From Hydractinia symbiolongicarpus (taxonomy: Eukaryota > Cnidaria > Hydrozoa > Anthoathecata > Hydractiniidae), in contig NC_079886.1 of the NCBI RefSeq assembly GCF_029227915.1, forward strand, positions 26,080,501 through 26,144,500: DNA of 64,000 nucleotides. The letters are read 5' to 3'. The notes below the pieces were generated by a model. It was given only the letters and a program-made list of their open reading frames with translations. It made no database searches and had not been told where the DNA came from. Position numbers and translations under genes: made by a program. Below, piece by piece: positions 1-12,700 of the stretch (positions within the stretch are counted from its first letter, which is position 1; every line of letters begins with the position of its first letter).

Positions 1-375
1 ATGAGACAATTGGACTCCATGAAATAACATTCTTCTTAAATTGGCATGATTGCCGGAACTCAGCGGATAAACTGGGCGCTGTGGTAGCGCTTCATATAAA
101 AATGTAGATATATAAGTCATTTTTTACTGTGGGACCAATCCTAGCCGTTATTGCACGCCAAAGAAGTTGAGACATTTTCGAAAACTACAATTCATTGATT
201 TTCTAACGGTATCAGTCCGTTTCAGTTAGAACGCTTGGGTCACATTTTCGTACCAACATGTATTTAGCGATATTTTTCTGATATTACTAGGTTGAATCGC
301 TTTTAACAGTGAAACAATTGACTGTGGGACTTAATTGAACTCATTTTGGACTGTGACCTTACAAATGTGATGAAT

Positions 376-659
376 GAGACAATTGGACTCCATGAGATAA
401 CATTCTTCTTAAATTGGCATGATTGCCGGAACTCAGCGATTACACTGGGCGCTGTGGTAGTTTCAAAAACTAAATTTCATTGACTTTCTAACGGTATCAG
501 TCCGTTTCAGTTACAACAGTTGCGTCAAGTATTCGTACCAACATGTATTTAGCGATATTTTTCTGATATTACTTGGTTGCATCGCTTTTAACAGTGAAAC
601 GATTGACTGTGGGACTTAATTAAACTGATTTTGGACTGTGACCTTACAAATGTGATGAA
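376..659 (+). repeat. Shortened satellite A monomer (about 285 bp, internal deletion)
   Basis: In this copy the text runs GCTGTGGTAG directly into TTTCAAAAAC at about 452-456. It lacks the roughly 88 bp that normally carry the TTCATTTAAAAATGTAG block, the first ACTGTGGGAC and the GAGACAG landmark. The same deletion recurs at about 2608 and, in reverse orientation, near 35752, 37650, 38605 and 38890. The shared breakpoint suggests one deletion event that was later spread by HOR amplification. Confidence 0.85.
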
Positions 660-1033
660 TATGACAATTGGACTCCATGAAATAACATTCTTCTTAAATT
701 GGCATGATTGCCGGAACTCAGCGACTACACTGCGCGCTGAGGTTAGCGCTTCATTTAAAAATGTAGATATGTAAGTCATTTTTTACTGTGGGACCAATCC
801 TAACCGTTATCGCACGCTGAAGAAATTGAGACAGTTTCAAAAACTATATTTCATTGACTTTCTAACGGTGTCAGCCCGTTTGAGTTATAACAGTTGGGTC
901 ACATTTTCGTACCAACATGTATTTAGCGATATTTTTCTGATATTACTAGGTTGCATCGCTTTTAATAGTGAAACGATTGACTGTGGGACTTAATTGAACT
1001 GATTTTGGACTGTGACCTTACAAATGTGATGAA

Positions 1034-1407
1034 TGAGACAATTGGACTCCATGAAATAACATTCTTCTTAAATTGGCATGATTGCCGGTACTCAGCGGAT
1101 AAACTGGGCGCTGTGGTAGCGCTTCATTTAAAAGTGTAGATATATTAGTCATTTTTTACTGTGGGACCAAACTTAGCCGTTATCCCACGCTGAAGAAATA
1201 GAGACAGTTTCAAAAACTTCATTTCATTGACTTTCTAACGGTATCAGTCCGTTTCTGTTACAACGGTTGCGTCACATATTTGTACCAACATGTATTTAGC
1301 AATATTTTTCTGATATTACTAGGTTGCATCGCTTTTAACAGTGAAATGATTGACTGTGGGATTTAATTGAACTGATTTTGGACTTTAACTTTATCAATGT
1401 GATAATT
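1034..1407 (+). repeat. Representative satellite A monomer
   Basis: A full-length monomer, measured from one GAGACAATTGG landmark to the next (374 bp). It holds in order: a CCGG(A/T)ACTCAGCG segment near 1085; a small dyad GCGCT-GTGGT-AGCGC at 1108-1122; the first ACTGTGGGAC at 1158; GAGACAG at 1201; CGGTATCAG at 1239; the CCAACATGTATTTAGC box near 1287; and the second ACTGTGGG at 1352. The length is close to twice a nucleosome repeat, which is common for satellites, but nothing here proves nucleosome phasing. The choice of monomer start is arbitrary. Confidence 0.9.
1108..1122. other. Short dyad GCGCT-GTGGT-AGCGC in the satellite A monomer
   Basis: A 5-bp inverted repeat around a 5-base centre, present in many A monomers. 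The diverged GCGCT-GAGGTT-AGCGC form (734-749) keeps the stem while changing the loop. The GTGGTATCGC subtype loses one arm. The stem is short, so significance is modest. Confidence 0.5.
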
Positions 1408-2151
1408 GAGACAATTGGACTCCATGATTTAACATTCTTCTTAAATTGGCATGATTGACGGAACTCATCGATTACACTGGGCGCTGTGGTAGCGCTTCAT
1501 TTAAAAATGTAGATATATAAGACATTTTTTACTGTGGGACCTATACTAGCCGTTATCGCACGCCGAAGAAGTTGAGACATTTTCAAAACCTACATTTCAT
1601 TGATTTTCTAACGGTATCAGTCCGTTTCAGTTAGAACGCTTGAGTCACATTTTCGTACCAACATGTATTTAGCGATATTTTTCGGATATTACTAGGTTGC
1701 ATCGCTTTTAACAGTGAAACAATTGAATGTGGGACTTAATTGAACTGATTTTGGACTTTAACTTTATAAATGCAATAATTGAGAGAATTGAACTCCAAGA
1801 AATAAAATTATTCTGATTTTGACGTGATTGCTAGAACTCAGCGACTACACTGCGCGCTGAGGTTAGCGCTTCATTTAAAAATGTAGATATGTAAGTCATT
1901 TTTTACTGTGGGACCAATCCTAACCGTTATCGCACGCTGAAGAAATTGAGACAGTTTCAAAAACTACATTTCATTGACTTTCTAACGGTGTCAGCCCGTT
2001 TGAGTTATAACAGTTGGGTCACATTTTCGTACCAACATGTATTTAGCGATATTTTTCTGATATTACTAGGTTGCATCGCTTTTAATAGTGAAACGATTGA
2101 CTGTGGGACTTAATTGAACTGATTTTGGACTGTGACCTTACAAATGTGATG

Positions 2152-4088
2152 AATGAGACAATTAGACTCCATGAAATAACATTCTTCTTAAATTGGCATG
2201 ATTGCCGGAACTCAGCGGATAAACTGGGCGCTGTGGTAGCGCTTCATATAAAAATGTAGATATATAAGTCATTTTTTACTGTGGGACCAATCCTAGCCGT
2301 TATTGCACGCCAAAGAAGTTGAGACATTTTCGAAAACTACAATTCATTGATTTTCTAACGGTATCAGTCCGTTTCAGTTAGAACGCTTGGGTCACATTTT
2401 CGTACCAACATGTATTTAGCGATATTTTTCTGATATTACTAGGTTGAATCGCTTTTAACAGTGAAACAATTGACTGTGGGACTTAATTGAACTCATTTTG
2501 GACTGTGACCTTACAAATGTGATGAATGAGACAATTGGACTCCATGAGATAACATTCTTCTTAAATTGGCATGATTGCCGGAACTCAGCGATTACACTGG
2601 GCGCTGTGGTAGTTTCAAAAACTAAATTTCATTGACTTTCTAACGGTATCAGTCCGTTTCAGTTACAACAGTTGCGTCAAGTATTCGTACCAACATGTAT
2701 TTAGCGATATTTTTCTGATATTACTTGGTTGCATCGCTTTTAACAGTGAAACGATTGACTGTGGGACTTAATTAAACTGATTTTGGACTGTGACCTTACA
2801 AATGTGATGAATATGACAATTGGACTCCATGAAATAACATTCTTCTTAAATTGGCATGATTGCCGGAACTCAGCGACTACACTGCGCGCTGAGGTTAGCG
2901 CTTCATTTAAAAATGTAGATATGTAAGTCATTTTTTACTGTGGGACCAATCCTAACCGTTATCGCACGCTGAAGAAATTGAGACAGTTTCAAAAACTATA
3001 TTTCATTGACTTTCTAACGGTGTCAGCCCGTTTGAGTTATAACAGTTGGGTCACATTTTCGTACCAACATGTATTTAGCGATATTTTTCTGATATTACTA
3101 GGTTGCATCGCTTTTAATAGTGAAACGATTGACTGTGGGACTTAATTGAACTGATTTTGGACTGTGACCTTACAAATGTGATGAATGAGACAATTGGACT
3201 CCATGAAATAACATTCTTCTTAAATTGGCATGATTGACGGAACTCATCGATTACACTGGGCGCTGTGGTAGCGCTTCATTTAAAAATGTAGATATATTAG
3301 TCATTTTTTACTGTGGGACCAAACTTAGCCGTTATCCCACGCTGAAGAAATAGAGACAGTTTCAAAAACTTCATTTCATTGACTTTCTAACGGTATCAGT
3401 CCGTTTCTGTTACAACGGTTGCGTCACATATTTGTACCAACATGTATTTAGCAATATTTTTCTGATATTACTAGGTTGCATCGCTTTTAACAGTGAAATG
3501 ATTGACTGTGGGATTTAATTGAACTGATTTTGGACTTTAACTTTATCAATGTGATAATTGAGACAATTGGACTCCATGATTTAACATTCTTCTTAAATTG
3601 GCATGATTGACGGAACTCATCGATTACACTGGGCGCTGTGGTAGCGCTTCATTTAAAAATGTAGATATATAAGACATTTTTTACTGTGGGACCTATACTA
3701 GCCGTTATCGCACGCCGAAGAAGTTGAGACATTTTCAAAACCTACATTTCATTGATTTTCTAACGGTATCAGTCCGTTTCAGTTAGAACGCTTGAGTCAC
3801 ATTTTCGTACCAACATGTATTTAGCGATATTTTTCGGATATTACTAGGTTGCATCGCTTTTAACAGTGAAACAATTGAATGTGGGACTTAATTGAACTGA
3901 TTTTGGACTTTAACTTTATAAATGCAATAATTGAGAGAATTGAACTCCAAGAAATAAAATTATTCTGATTTTGACGTGATTGCTAGAACTCAGCGACTAC
4001 ACTGCGCGCTGAGGTTAGCGCTTCATTTAAAAATGTAGATATGTAAGTCATTTTTTACTGTGGGACCAATCCTAACCGTTATCGCACG
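2152..4088 (+). repeat. Satellite A higher-order repeat, 2152-bp unit, copy 2 (partial)
   Basis: Second copy of the unit at 1-2151. Register holds through a distinctive AATAAAATTATTCTGATTT segment at about 1800 and 3952. It is lost around 4088, where the text changes to GCCGAAGAAGTTGAG instead of GCTGAAGAAATTGAG. The copy therefore breaks inside a monomer, as expected for unequal exchange between non-allelic monomers. Confidence 0.85.
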
Positions 4089-5054
4089 CCGAAGAAGTTG
4101 AGACATTTTCAAAAACTAGATTCCATTGATTTTCTAACGGTATCAGTCCGTTTCAGTTAGAACGCTTGGGTCACATTTTCGTACCAACATGTATTTAGCG
4201 ATATTTTTCTGATATTACTTGGTTGCATCGCTTTTAACAGTGAAACAATTGACTGTGGGACTTAATTGAACTCATTTTGGACTGTGACCTGACAAATGTG
4301 ATGAATGAGACAATTTTCCTCCATGAAATAACATTCTCCTTAAATTGGCATGATTGCAGGTACTCAGCAATTACACTGGGCGCTGTGGTAGCGCTTCATT
4401 TAAAAGTGTAGATATATTAGTCATGTTTTACTGTGGGACCAATCTTAGCCGTTATCCCACGCTGAAGAAATAGAGACAGTTTCAAAAACTTCATTTCATT
4501 GACTTTCTAACGGTATCAGTCCGTTTCTGTTACAACGGTTGCGTCACATATTCGTACCAACATGTATTTAGCGATATTTTTCTGATATTACTAGGTTGCA
4601 TCGCTTTTAACAGTGAAATGATTGACTGTGGGATTTAATTGAACTGATTTTGGACTTTAACTTTATCAATGTGATAATTGAGACAATTGAACTCCATGAA
4701 ATAACATTCTTCTTAAATTGGCATGATTGACGGAACTCATCGATTACACTGGGCGCTGTGGTAGCGCTTCATTTAAAAATGTAGATATATAAGTCATTTT
4801 TTACTGTGGGACCAATCCTAGCCGTTATCGCACGCCGAAGAAGTTGAGACATTTTCGAAAACTACATTTCATTGATTTTCTGACTGTATGAGTCCGTTTC
4901 AGTTAGAACGCTTGGGTCACATTTTCGTACCAACAAGTATTTAGCGATATTTTTCTGATATTACTAGGTTGCATCGCTTTTAACAGTGAAACAATTGACT
5001 GTGGGACTTAATTGAACTCATTTTGGACTGTGACCTAACAAATGTGATGAATGA

Positions 5055-8000
5055 GACAATTTGCCTCCATGTAATAACATTCTCCTTAAATTGGCATGAT
5101 TGCCGGTACTCAGCAATTACACTGGGCGCTGTGGTAGCGCTTCATTTAAAAGTGTAGATATATTAGTCATTTTTTACTGTGGGACCAATCTTAGCCGTTA
5201 TCCCACGCTGAAGAAATAGAGACAGTTTCAAAAACTTCATTTCATTGACTTTCTAAGGGTATCAGTCCGTTTCTGTTACAACGGTTGCGTCACATATTCG
5301 TACCAACATGTATTTAGCGATATTTTTCTGATATTACTAGGTTGCATCGCTTTTAACAGTGAAATGATTGACTGTGGGATTTAATTGAACTGATTTTGGA
5401 CTTTAACTTTATCAATGTGATAATTGAGACAATTGGACTCCATGAAATAACATTCTTCTTAAATTGGCATGATTGACGGAACTCAGCGATTACACTGGGC
5501 GCTGTGGTATCGCTTCATTTAATAATGTAGATAAATAAGTCACATTTTACTGTGGGTCCAATCCTAGCCGTTATCGCGCGCTGAAGAAATTGAGAGAGTT
5601 TCAAAAACTACATTTCATTGACTTTCTAACGGTATCAGTCCTTTTCTGTTACAACGGTTGCGTCACATATTCGTACCAACATGTGTTTAGTGATATTTTT
5701 CTGATATTACTAGGTTGTATCGCTTTTAACAGTGAAATGATTGACTGTGGGGCTTAATTGAACTGATTTTGGACTTTAACTTTATAAGTGTGATAATTGA
5801 GACAATTGGACTCCAAGAAATAACAATGTTCTGAATTTGAAATGATGGCTAGAACACAGCGATTACACTGGGCGCTGTGGCAGCGCTTCATTTAAAAATG
5901 CAGATATGTAAGTCATTTTTTACTGTGGGACCAATCCTAGCCGTTATCGCACGCTGAAGAAATTGAGACAGTTTCAAAAACTACATTTCATTGACTTTCT
6001 AACGGTGTCAGCCCGTTTGAGTTATAACAGTTGGGTCACATTTTCGTACCAACATGTATTTAGCGATATTTTTTTGATATTACTAGGTTGCATCGCTTTT
6101 AACAGTGAAACGATTGACTGTGGGACTTAATTGAACTGATTTTGGACTGTGACCTTACAAATGTGATGAATGAGACAATTGGACTCCATGAAATAACATT
6201 CTTCTTAAATTGGCATGATTGCCGGAACTCAGCGGATAAACTGGGCGCTGTGGTAGCGCTTCATTTAAAAATGTAGATATATAAGTCATTTTTTACTGTG
6301 GGACCAATCCTAGCCGTTATCGCACGCCGAAGAAGTTGAGACATTTTCGAAAACTACATTTCATTGATTTTCTGACGGTATCAGTCCGTTTCAGTTAGAA
6401 CGCTTGGGTCACATTTTCGTACCAACATGCATTTAGCGATATTTTTCTGATATTACTAGGTTGCATCGCTTTTAACAGTGAAACAATTGACTGTGGGACT
6501 TAATTGAACTCATTTTGGACTGTGACCTAACAAATGTGATGAATGAGACAATTTGCCTCCATGAAATAACATTCTCCTTAAATTGGCATGATTGCCGGTA
6601 CTCAGCAATTACACTGGGCGCTGTGGTAGCGCTTCATTTAAAAGTGTAGATATATTAGTCATTTTTTACTGTGGGACCAATCTTAGCCGTTATCCCACGC
6701 TGAAGAAATAGAGACAGTTTCAAAAACTTCATTTCATTGACTTTCTAAGGGTATCAGTCCGTTTCTGTTACAACGGTTGCGTCACATATTCGTACCAACA
6801 TGTATTTAGCGATATTTTTCTGATATTACTAGGTTGCATCGCTTTTAACAGTGAAATGATTGACTGTGGGATTTAATTGAACTGATTTTGGACTTTAACT
6901 TTATCAATGTGATAATTGAGACAATTGGACTCCATGAAATAACATTCTTCTTAAATTGGCATGATTGACGGAACTCAGCGATTACACTGGGCGCTGTGGT
7001 ATCGCTTCATTTAATAATGTAGATAAATAAGTCACATTTTACTGTGGGTCCAATCCTAGCCGTTATCGCGCGCTGAAGAAATTGAGAGAGTTTCAAAAAC
7101 TACATTTCATTGACTTTCTAACGGTATCAGTCCTTTTCTGTTACAACGGTTGCGTCACATATTCGTACCAACATGTGTTTAGTGATATTTTTCTGATATT
7201 ACTAGGTTGTATCGCTTTTAACAGTGAAATGATTGACTGTGGGGCTTAATTGAACTGATTTTGGACTTTAACTTTATAAGTGTGATAATTGAGACAATCG
7301 GACTCCAAGAAATAACAATGTTCTGAATTTGAAATGATTGCTAGAACACAGCGATTACACTGGGCGCTGTGGCAGCGCTTCATTTAAAAATGCAGATATG
7401 TAAGTCATTTTTTACTGTGGGACCAATCCTAGCCGTTATCGCACGCTGAAGAAATTGAGACAGTTTCAAAAACTACATTTCATTGACTTTCTAACGGTGT
7501 CAGCCCGTTTGAGTTATAACAGTTGGGTCACATTTTCGTACCAACATGTATTTAGCGATATTTTTCTGATATTACTAGGTTGCATCGCTTTTAACAGTGA
7601 AACGATTGACTGTGGGACTTAATTGAACTGATTTTGGACTGTGACCTTACAAATGTGATGAATGAGACAATTGGACTCCATGAAATAACATTCTTCTTAA
7701 ATTGGCATGATTGCCGGAACTCAGCGGATAAACTGGGCGCTGTGGTAGCGCTTCATTTAAAAATGTAGATATATAAGTCATTTTTTACTGTGGGACCAAT
7801 CCTAGCCGTTATCGCACGCCGAAGAAGTTGAGACATTTTCGAAAACTACATTTCATTGATTTTCTGACGGTATCAGTCCGTTTCAGTTAGAACGCTTGGG
7901 TCACATATTCGTACCAACATGTGTTTAGTGATATTTTTCTGATATTACTAGGTTGCATCGCTTTTAACAGTGAAACGATTGACTGTGGGACTTAATTGAA

Positions 8001-9350
8001 CTGATTTTGGACTGTGACCTTACAAATGTGATGAATGAGACAATTGGACTCCATGAAATAACATTCTTCTTAAATTGGCATGATTGCCGGAACTCAGCGG
8101 ATAAACTGGGCGCTGTGGTAGCGCTTCATTTAAAAATGTAGATATATAAGTCATTTTTTACTGTGGGACCAATCCTAGCCGTTATCGCACGCCGAAGAAG
8201 TTGAGACATTTTCGAAAACTACATTTCATTGATTTTCTGACGGTATCAGTCCGTTTCAGTTAGAACGCTTGGGTCACATTTTCGTACCAACATGTATTTA
8301 GCGATATTTTTCTGATATTACTAGGTTGCATCGCTTTTAACAGTGAAACAATTGACTGTGGGACTTAATTGAACTCATTTTGGACTGTGACCTAACAAAT
8401 GTGATGAATGAGACAATTTGCCTCCATGAAATAACATTCTCCTTAAATTGGCATGATTGCCGGTACTCAGCAATTACACTGGGCGCTGTGGTAGCGCTTC
8501 ATTTAAAAGTGTAGATATATTAGTCATTTTTTACTGTGGGACCAATCTTAGCCGTTATCCCACGCTGAAGAAATAGAGACAGTTTCAAAAACTTCATTTC
8601 ATTGACTTTCTAAGGGTATCAGTCCGTTTCTGTTACAACGGTTGCGTCACATATTCGTACCAACATGTATTTAGCGATATTTTTCTGATATTACTAGGTT
8701 GCATCGCTTTTAACAGTGAAATGATTGACTGTGGGATTTAATTGAACTGATTTTGGACTTTAACTTTATCAATGTGATAATTGAGACAATTGGACTCCAT
8801 GAAATAATATTCTTCTTAAATTGGCATGATTGACGGAACTCAGCGATTACACTGGGCGCTGTGGTATCGCTTCATTTAATAATGTAGATAAATAAGTCAC
8901 ATTTTACTGTGGGTCCAATCCTAGCCGTTATCGCGCGCTGAAGAAATTGAGAGAGTTTCAAAAACTACATTTCATTGACTTTCTAACGGTATCAGTCCTT
9001 TTCTGTTACAACGGTTGCGTCACATATTCGTACCAACATGTGTTTAGTGATATTTTTCTGATATTACTAGGTTGTATCGCTTTTAACAGTGAAATGATTG
9101 ACTGTGGGGCTTAATTGAACTGATTTTGGACTTTAACTTTATAAGTGTGATAATTGAGACAATTGGACTCCAAGAAATAACAATGTTCTGAATTTGAAAT
9201 GATTGCTAGAACACAGCGATTACACTGGGCGCTGTGGCAGCGCTTCATTTAAAAATGCAGATATGTAAGTCATTTTTTACTGTGGGACCAATCCTAGCCG
9301 TTATCGCACGCTGAAGAAATTGAGACAGTTTCAAAAACTACATTTCATTG
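5055..9350 (+). repeat. Satellite A HOR domain with 4-mer/5-mer units (about 1492 and 1865 bp)
   Basis: Three successive copies share a fixed order of monomer types: a GACAATTTGCCTCC type, a type with a CATATTCG box and GTATCGCTTC, a type with AACAATGTTCTG, and a type with CGGATAAACTGG. The marker GACAATTTGCC falls at 5055, 6547 and 8412, so the units are about 1492 bp (four monomers) and 1865 bp (five). The extra monomer in the second unit enters at about 7905 through a within-monomer switch. The third copy switches to another monomer type at about 9350, so it is truncated. Confidence 0.85.
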
Positions 9351-9530
9351 ATTTTCTGACGGTATCAGTCCGTTTCAGTTAGAACGCTTGGGTCACATTT
9401 TCGTACCAACATGTATTTAGCGATATTTTTCTGATATTACTAGGTTGCATCGCTTTTAACAGTGAAACAATTGACTGTGGGACTTAATTGAACTCATTTT
9501 GGACTGTGACCTAACAAATGTGATGAATGA

Positions 9531-9792
9531 GACAATTTGCCTCCATGAAATAACATTCTCCTTAAATTGGCATGATTGCCGGTACTCAGCAATTACACTG
9601 GGCGCTGTGGTAGCGCTTCATTTAAAAGTGTAGATATATTAGTCATTTTTTACTGTGGGACCAATCTTAGCCGTTATCCCAGTAGTTGGGTCACATTTTC
9701 GTACCAACATGTATTTAGCGATATTTTTCTGATATTACTAGGTTGCATCGCTTTTAACTGATTTTGGACTGTGACCTTACAAATGTGATGAA
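9531..9792 (+). repeat. Doubly deleted satellite A monomer (about 262 bp)
   Basis: This monomer lacks two separate blocks. At about 9680, CCGTTATCCCA joins directly to GTAGTTGGGTCAC, losing roughly 75-80 bp. At about 9757, CTTTTAAC joins to TGATTTTGG, losing roughly 33 bp between two AAC-containing sites, a short direct-repeat context. The total loss of about 110 bp breaks the 373-bp register of the array here. It also accidentally opens the 61-codon frame at 9576-9761, which is not a gene. Confidence 0.85.
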
Positions 9793-12700
9793 TGAGACAA
9801 TTGGACTCCATGAAATAACATTCTTCTTAAATTGGCATGATTGCCGGAACTCAGCGGATAAACTGGGCGCTGTGGTAGCGCTTCATTTAAAAATGTAGAT
9901 ATATAAGTCATTTTTTACTGTGGGACCAATCCTAGCCGTTATCGCACGCCGAAGAAGTTGAGACATTTTCGAAAACTACATTTCATTGATTTTCTGACGG
10001 TATCAGTCCGTTTCAGTTAGAACGCTTGGGTCACATTTTCGTACCAACATGTATTTAGCGATATTTTTCTGATATTACTAGGTTGCATCGCTTTTAACAG
10101 TGAAACAAATGACTGTGGGACTTAATTGAACTCATTTTGGACTGTGACCTAACAAATGTGATGAATGAGACAATTTGCCTCCATGAAATAACATTCTCCT
10201 TAAATTGGCATTATTGCCGGTACTCAGCAATTACACTGGGCGCTGTGGTAGCGCTTCATTTAAAAGTGTAGATATATTAGTCATTTTTTACTGTGGGACC
10301 AATCTTAGCCGTTATCCCACGCTGAAGAAATAGAGACAGTTTCAAAAACTACATTTCATTGACTTTCTAACGGTGTCAGCCCGTTTGAGTTATAACAGTT
10401 GGGTCACAATTTCGTACCAACATGTATTTAGCGATAATTTTCTGATATTACTAGGTTGCATCGCTTTTAACAGTGAAACGATTGACTGTGGGACTTAATT
10501 GAACTGATTTTGGACTGTGACCTTACAAATGTGATGAATGAGACAATTGGACTCCATGAAATAACATTCTTCTTAAATTGGCATGATTGCCGGAACTCAG
10601 CGGATAAACTGGGCGCTGTGGTAGCGCTTCATTTAAAAATGTAGATATATAAGTCATTTTTTACTGTGGGACCAATCCTAGCCGTTATCGCACGCCGAAG
10701 AAGTTGAGACATTTTCGAAAACTACATTTCATTGATTTTCTGACGGTATCAGTCCGTTTCAGTTAGAACGCTTGGGTCACATTTTCGTACCAACATGTAT
10801 TTAGCGATATTTTTCTGATATTAATAGGTTGCATCGCTTTTAACAGTGAAACAATTGACTGTGGGACTTAATTGAACTCATTTTGGACTGTGACCTAACA
10901 AATGTGATGAATGAGACAATTTGCCTCCATGAAATAACATTCTCCTTAAATTGGCATGATTGCCGGTACTCAGCAATTACACTGGGCGCTGTGGTAGCGC
11001 TTCCTTTAAAAGTGTAGATATATTAGTCATTTTTTACTGTGGGACCAATCTTAGCCGTTATCCCACGCTGAAGAAATAGAGACAGTTTCAAAAACTACAT
11101 TTCATTGACTTTCTAACGGTGTCAGCCCGTTTGAGTTATAACAGTTGGGTCACATTTTCGTACCAACATGTATTTAGCGATATTTTTCTGATATTACTAG
11201 GTTGCATCGCTTTTAACAGTGAAACGATTGACTGTGGGACTTAATTGAACTGATTTTGGACTGTGACCTAACAAATGTGATGAATGAGACAATTTGCCTC
11301 CATGAAATAACATTCTCCTTAAATTGGCATGATTGCCGGTACTCAGCAATTACACTGGGCGCTGTGGTAGCGCTTCATTTAAAAGTGTAGATATATTAGT
11401 CATTTTTTACTGTGGGACCAATCTTAGCCGTTATCCCACGCTGAAGAAATAGAGACAGTTTCAAAAACTACATTTCATTGACTTTCTAACGGTGTCAGCC
11501 CGTTTGAGTTATAACAGTTGGGTCACATTTTCGTACCAACATGTATTTAGCGATATTTTTCTGATATTACTAGGTTGCATCGCTTTTAACAGTGAAATGA
11601 TTGACTGTGGGATTTAATTGAACTGATTTTGGACTTTAACTTTATCAATGTGATAATTGAGACAATTGGACTCCATGAAATAACATTCTTCTTAAATTGG
11701 CATGATTGACGGAACTCAGCGATTACACTGGGCGCTGTGGTATCGCTTCATTTAATAATGTAGATAAATAAGTCACATTTTACTGTGGGTCCAATCCTAG
11801 CCGTTATCGCGCGCTGAAGAAATTGAGAGAGTTTCAAAAACTACATTTCATTGACTTTCTAACGGTATCAGTCCTTTTCTGTTACAACGGTTGCGTCACA
11901 TATTCGTACCAACATGTGTTTAGTGATATTTTTCTGATATTACTAGGTTGTATCGCTTTTAACAGTGAAATGATTGACTGTGGGGCTTAATTGAACTGAT
12001 TTTGGACTTTAACTTTATAAGTGTGATAATTGAGACAATTGGACTCCAAGAAATAACAATGTTCTGAATTTGAAATGATTGCTAGAACACAGCGATTACA
12101 CTGGGCGCTGTGGCAGCGCTTCATTTAAAAATGCAGATATGTAAGTCATTTTTTACTGTGGGACCAATCTTAGCCGTTATCCCACGCTGAAGAAATAGAG
12201 ACAGTTTCAAAAACTACATTTCATTGACTTTCTAACGGTGTCAGCCCGTTTGAGTTATAACAGTTGGGTCACATTTTCGTACCAACATGTATTTAGCGAT
12301 ATTTTTCTGATATTACTAGGTTGCATCGCTTTTAACAGTGAAACGATTGACTGTGGGACTTAATTGAACTGATTTTGGACTGTGACCTTACAAATGTGAT
12401 GAATGAGACAATTGGACTCCATGAAATAACATTCTTCTTAAATTGGCATGATTGCCGGAACTCAGCGGATAAACTGGGCGCTGTGGTAGCGCTTCATTTA
12501 AAAATGTAGATATATAAGTCATTTTTTACTGTGGGACCAATCCTAGCCGTTATCGCACGCCGAAGAAGTTGAGACATTTTCGAAAACTACATTTCATTGA
12601 TTTTCTGACGGTATCAGTCCGTTTCAAATAGAACGCTTGGGTCACATTTTCGTACCAACATGTATTTAGCGATATTTTTCTGATATTACTAGGTTGCATC

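Larger units (their letters stand above)
1..2151 (+). repeat. Satellite A higher-order repeat, 2152-bp unit, copy 1
   Basis: This six-monomer unit has five full-length monomers and one 285-bp monomer. Shifting by exactly 2152 bp brings the next stretch (to about 4088) into near-perfect register. For example, the short open frame at 588-779 is repeated identically at 2740-2931. The two copies differ at very few sites, apart from a 50-bp patch described separately. The left edge is cut by the window, so the true unit boundary may lie further left. Confidence 0.88.

Noticed and set aside
588-779. Minus-strand open frame of 63 codons, repeated identically at 2740-2931
   Set aside because: It lies across satellite A monomers and is identical only because the whole 2152-bp HOR unit is duplicated. 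It has no homologue I recognise, and other monomers break the frame.
1158-1213. Similarity of ACGCTGAAGAAA in A to ACGCTGAATAAA in B
   Set aside because: It is short and AT-rich, and the surrounding landmark order does not agree between the families, so it was treated as chance.
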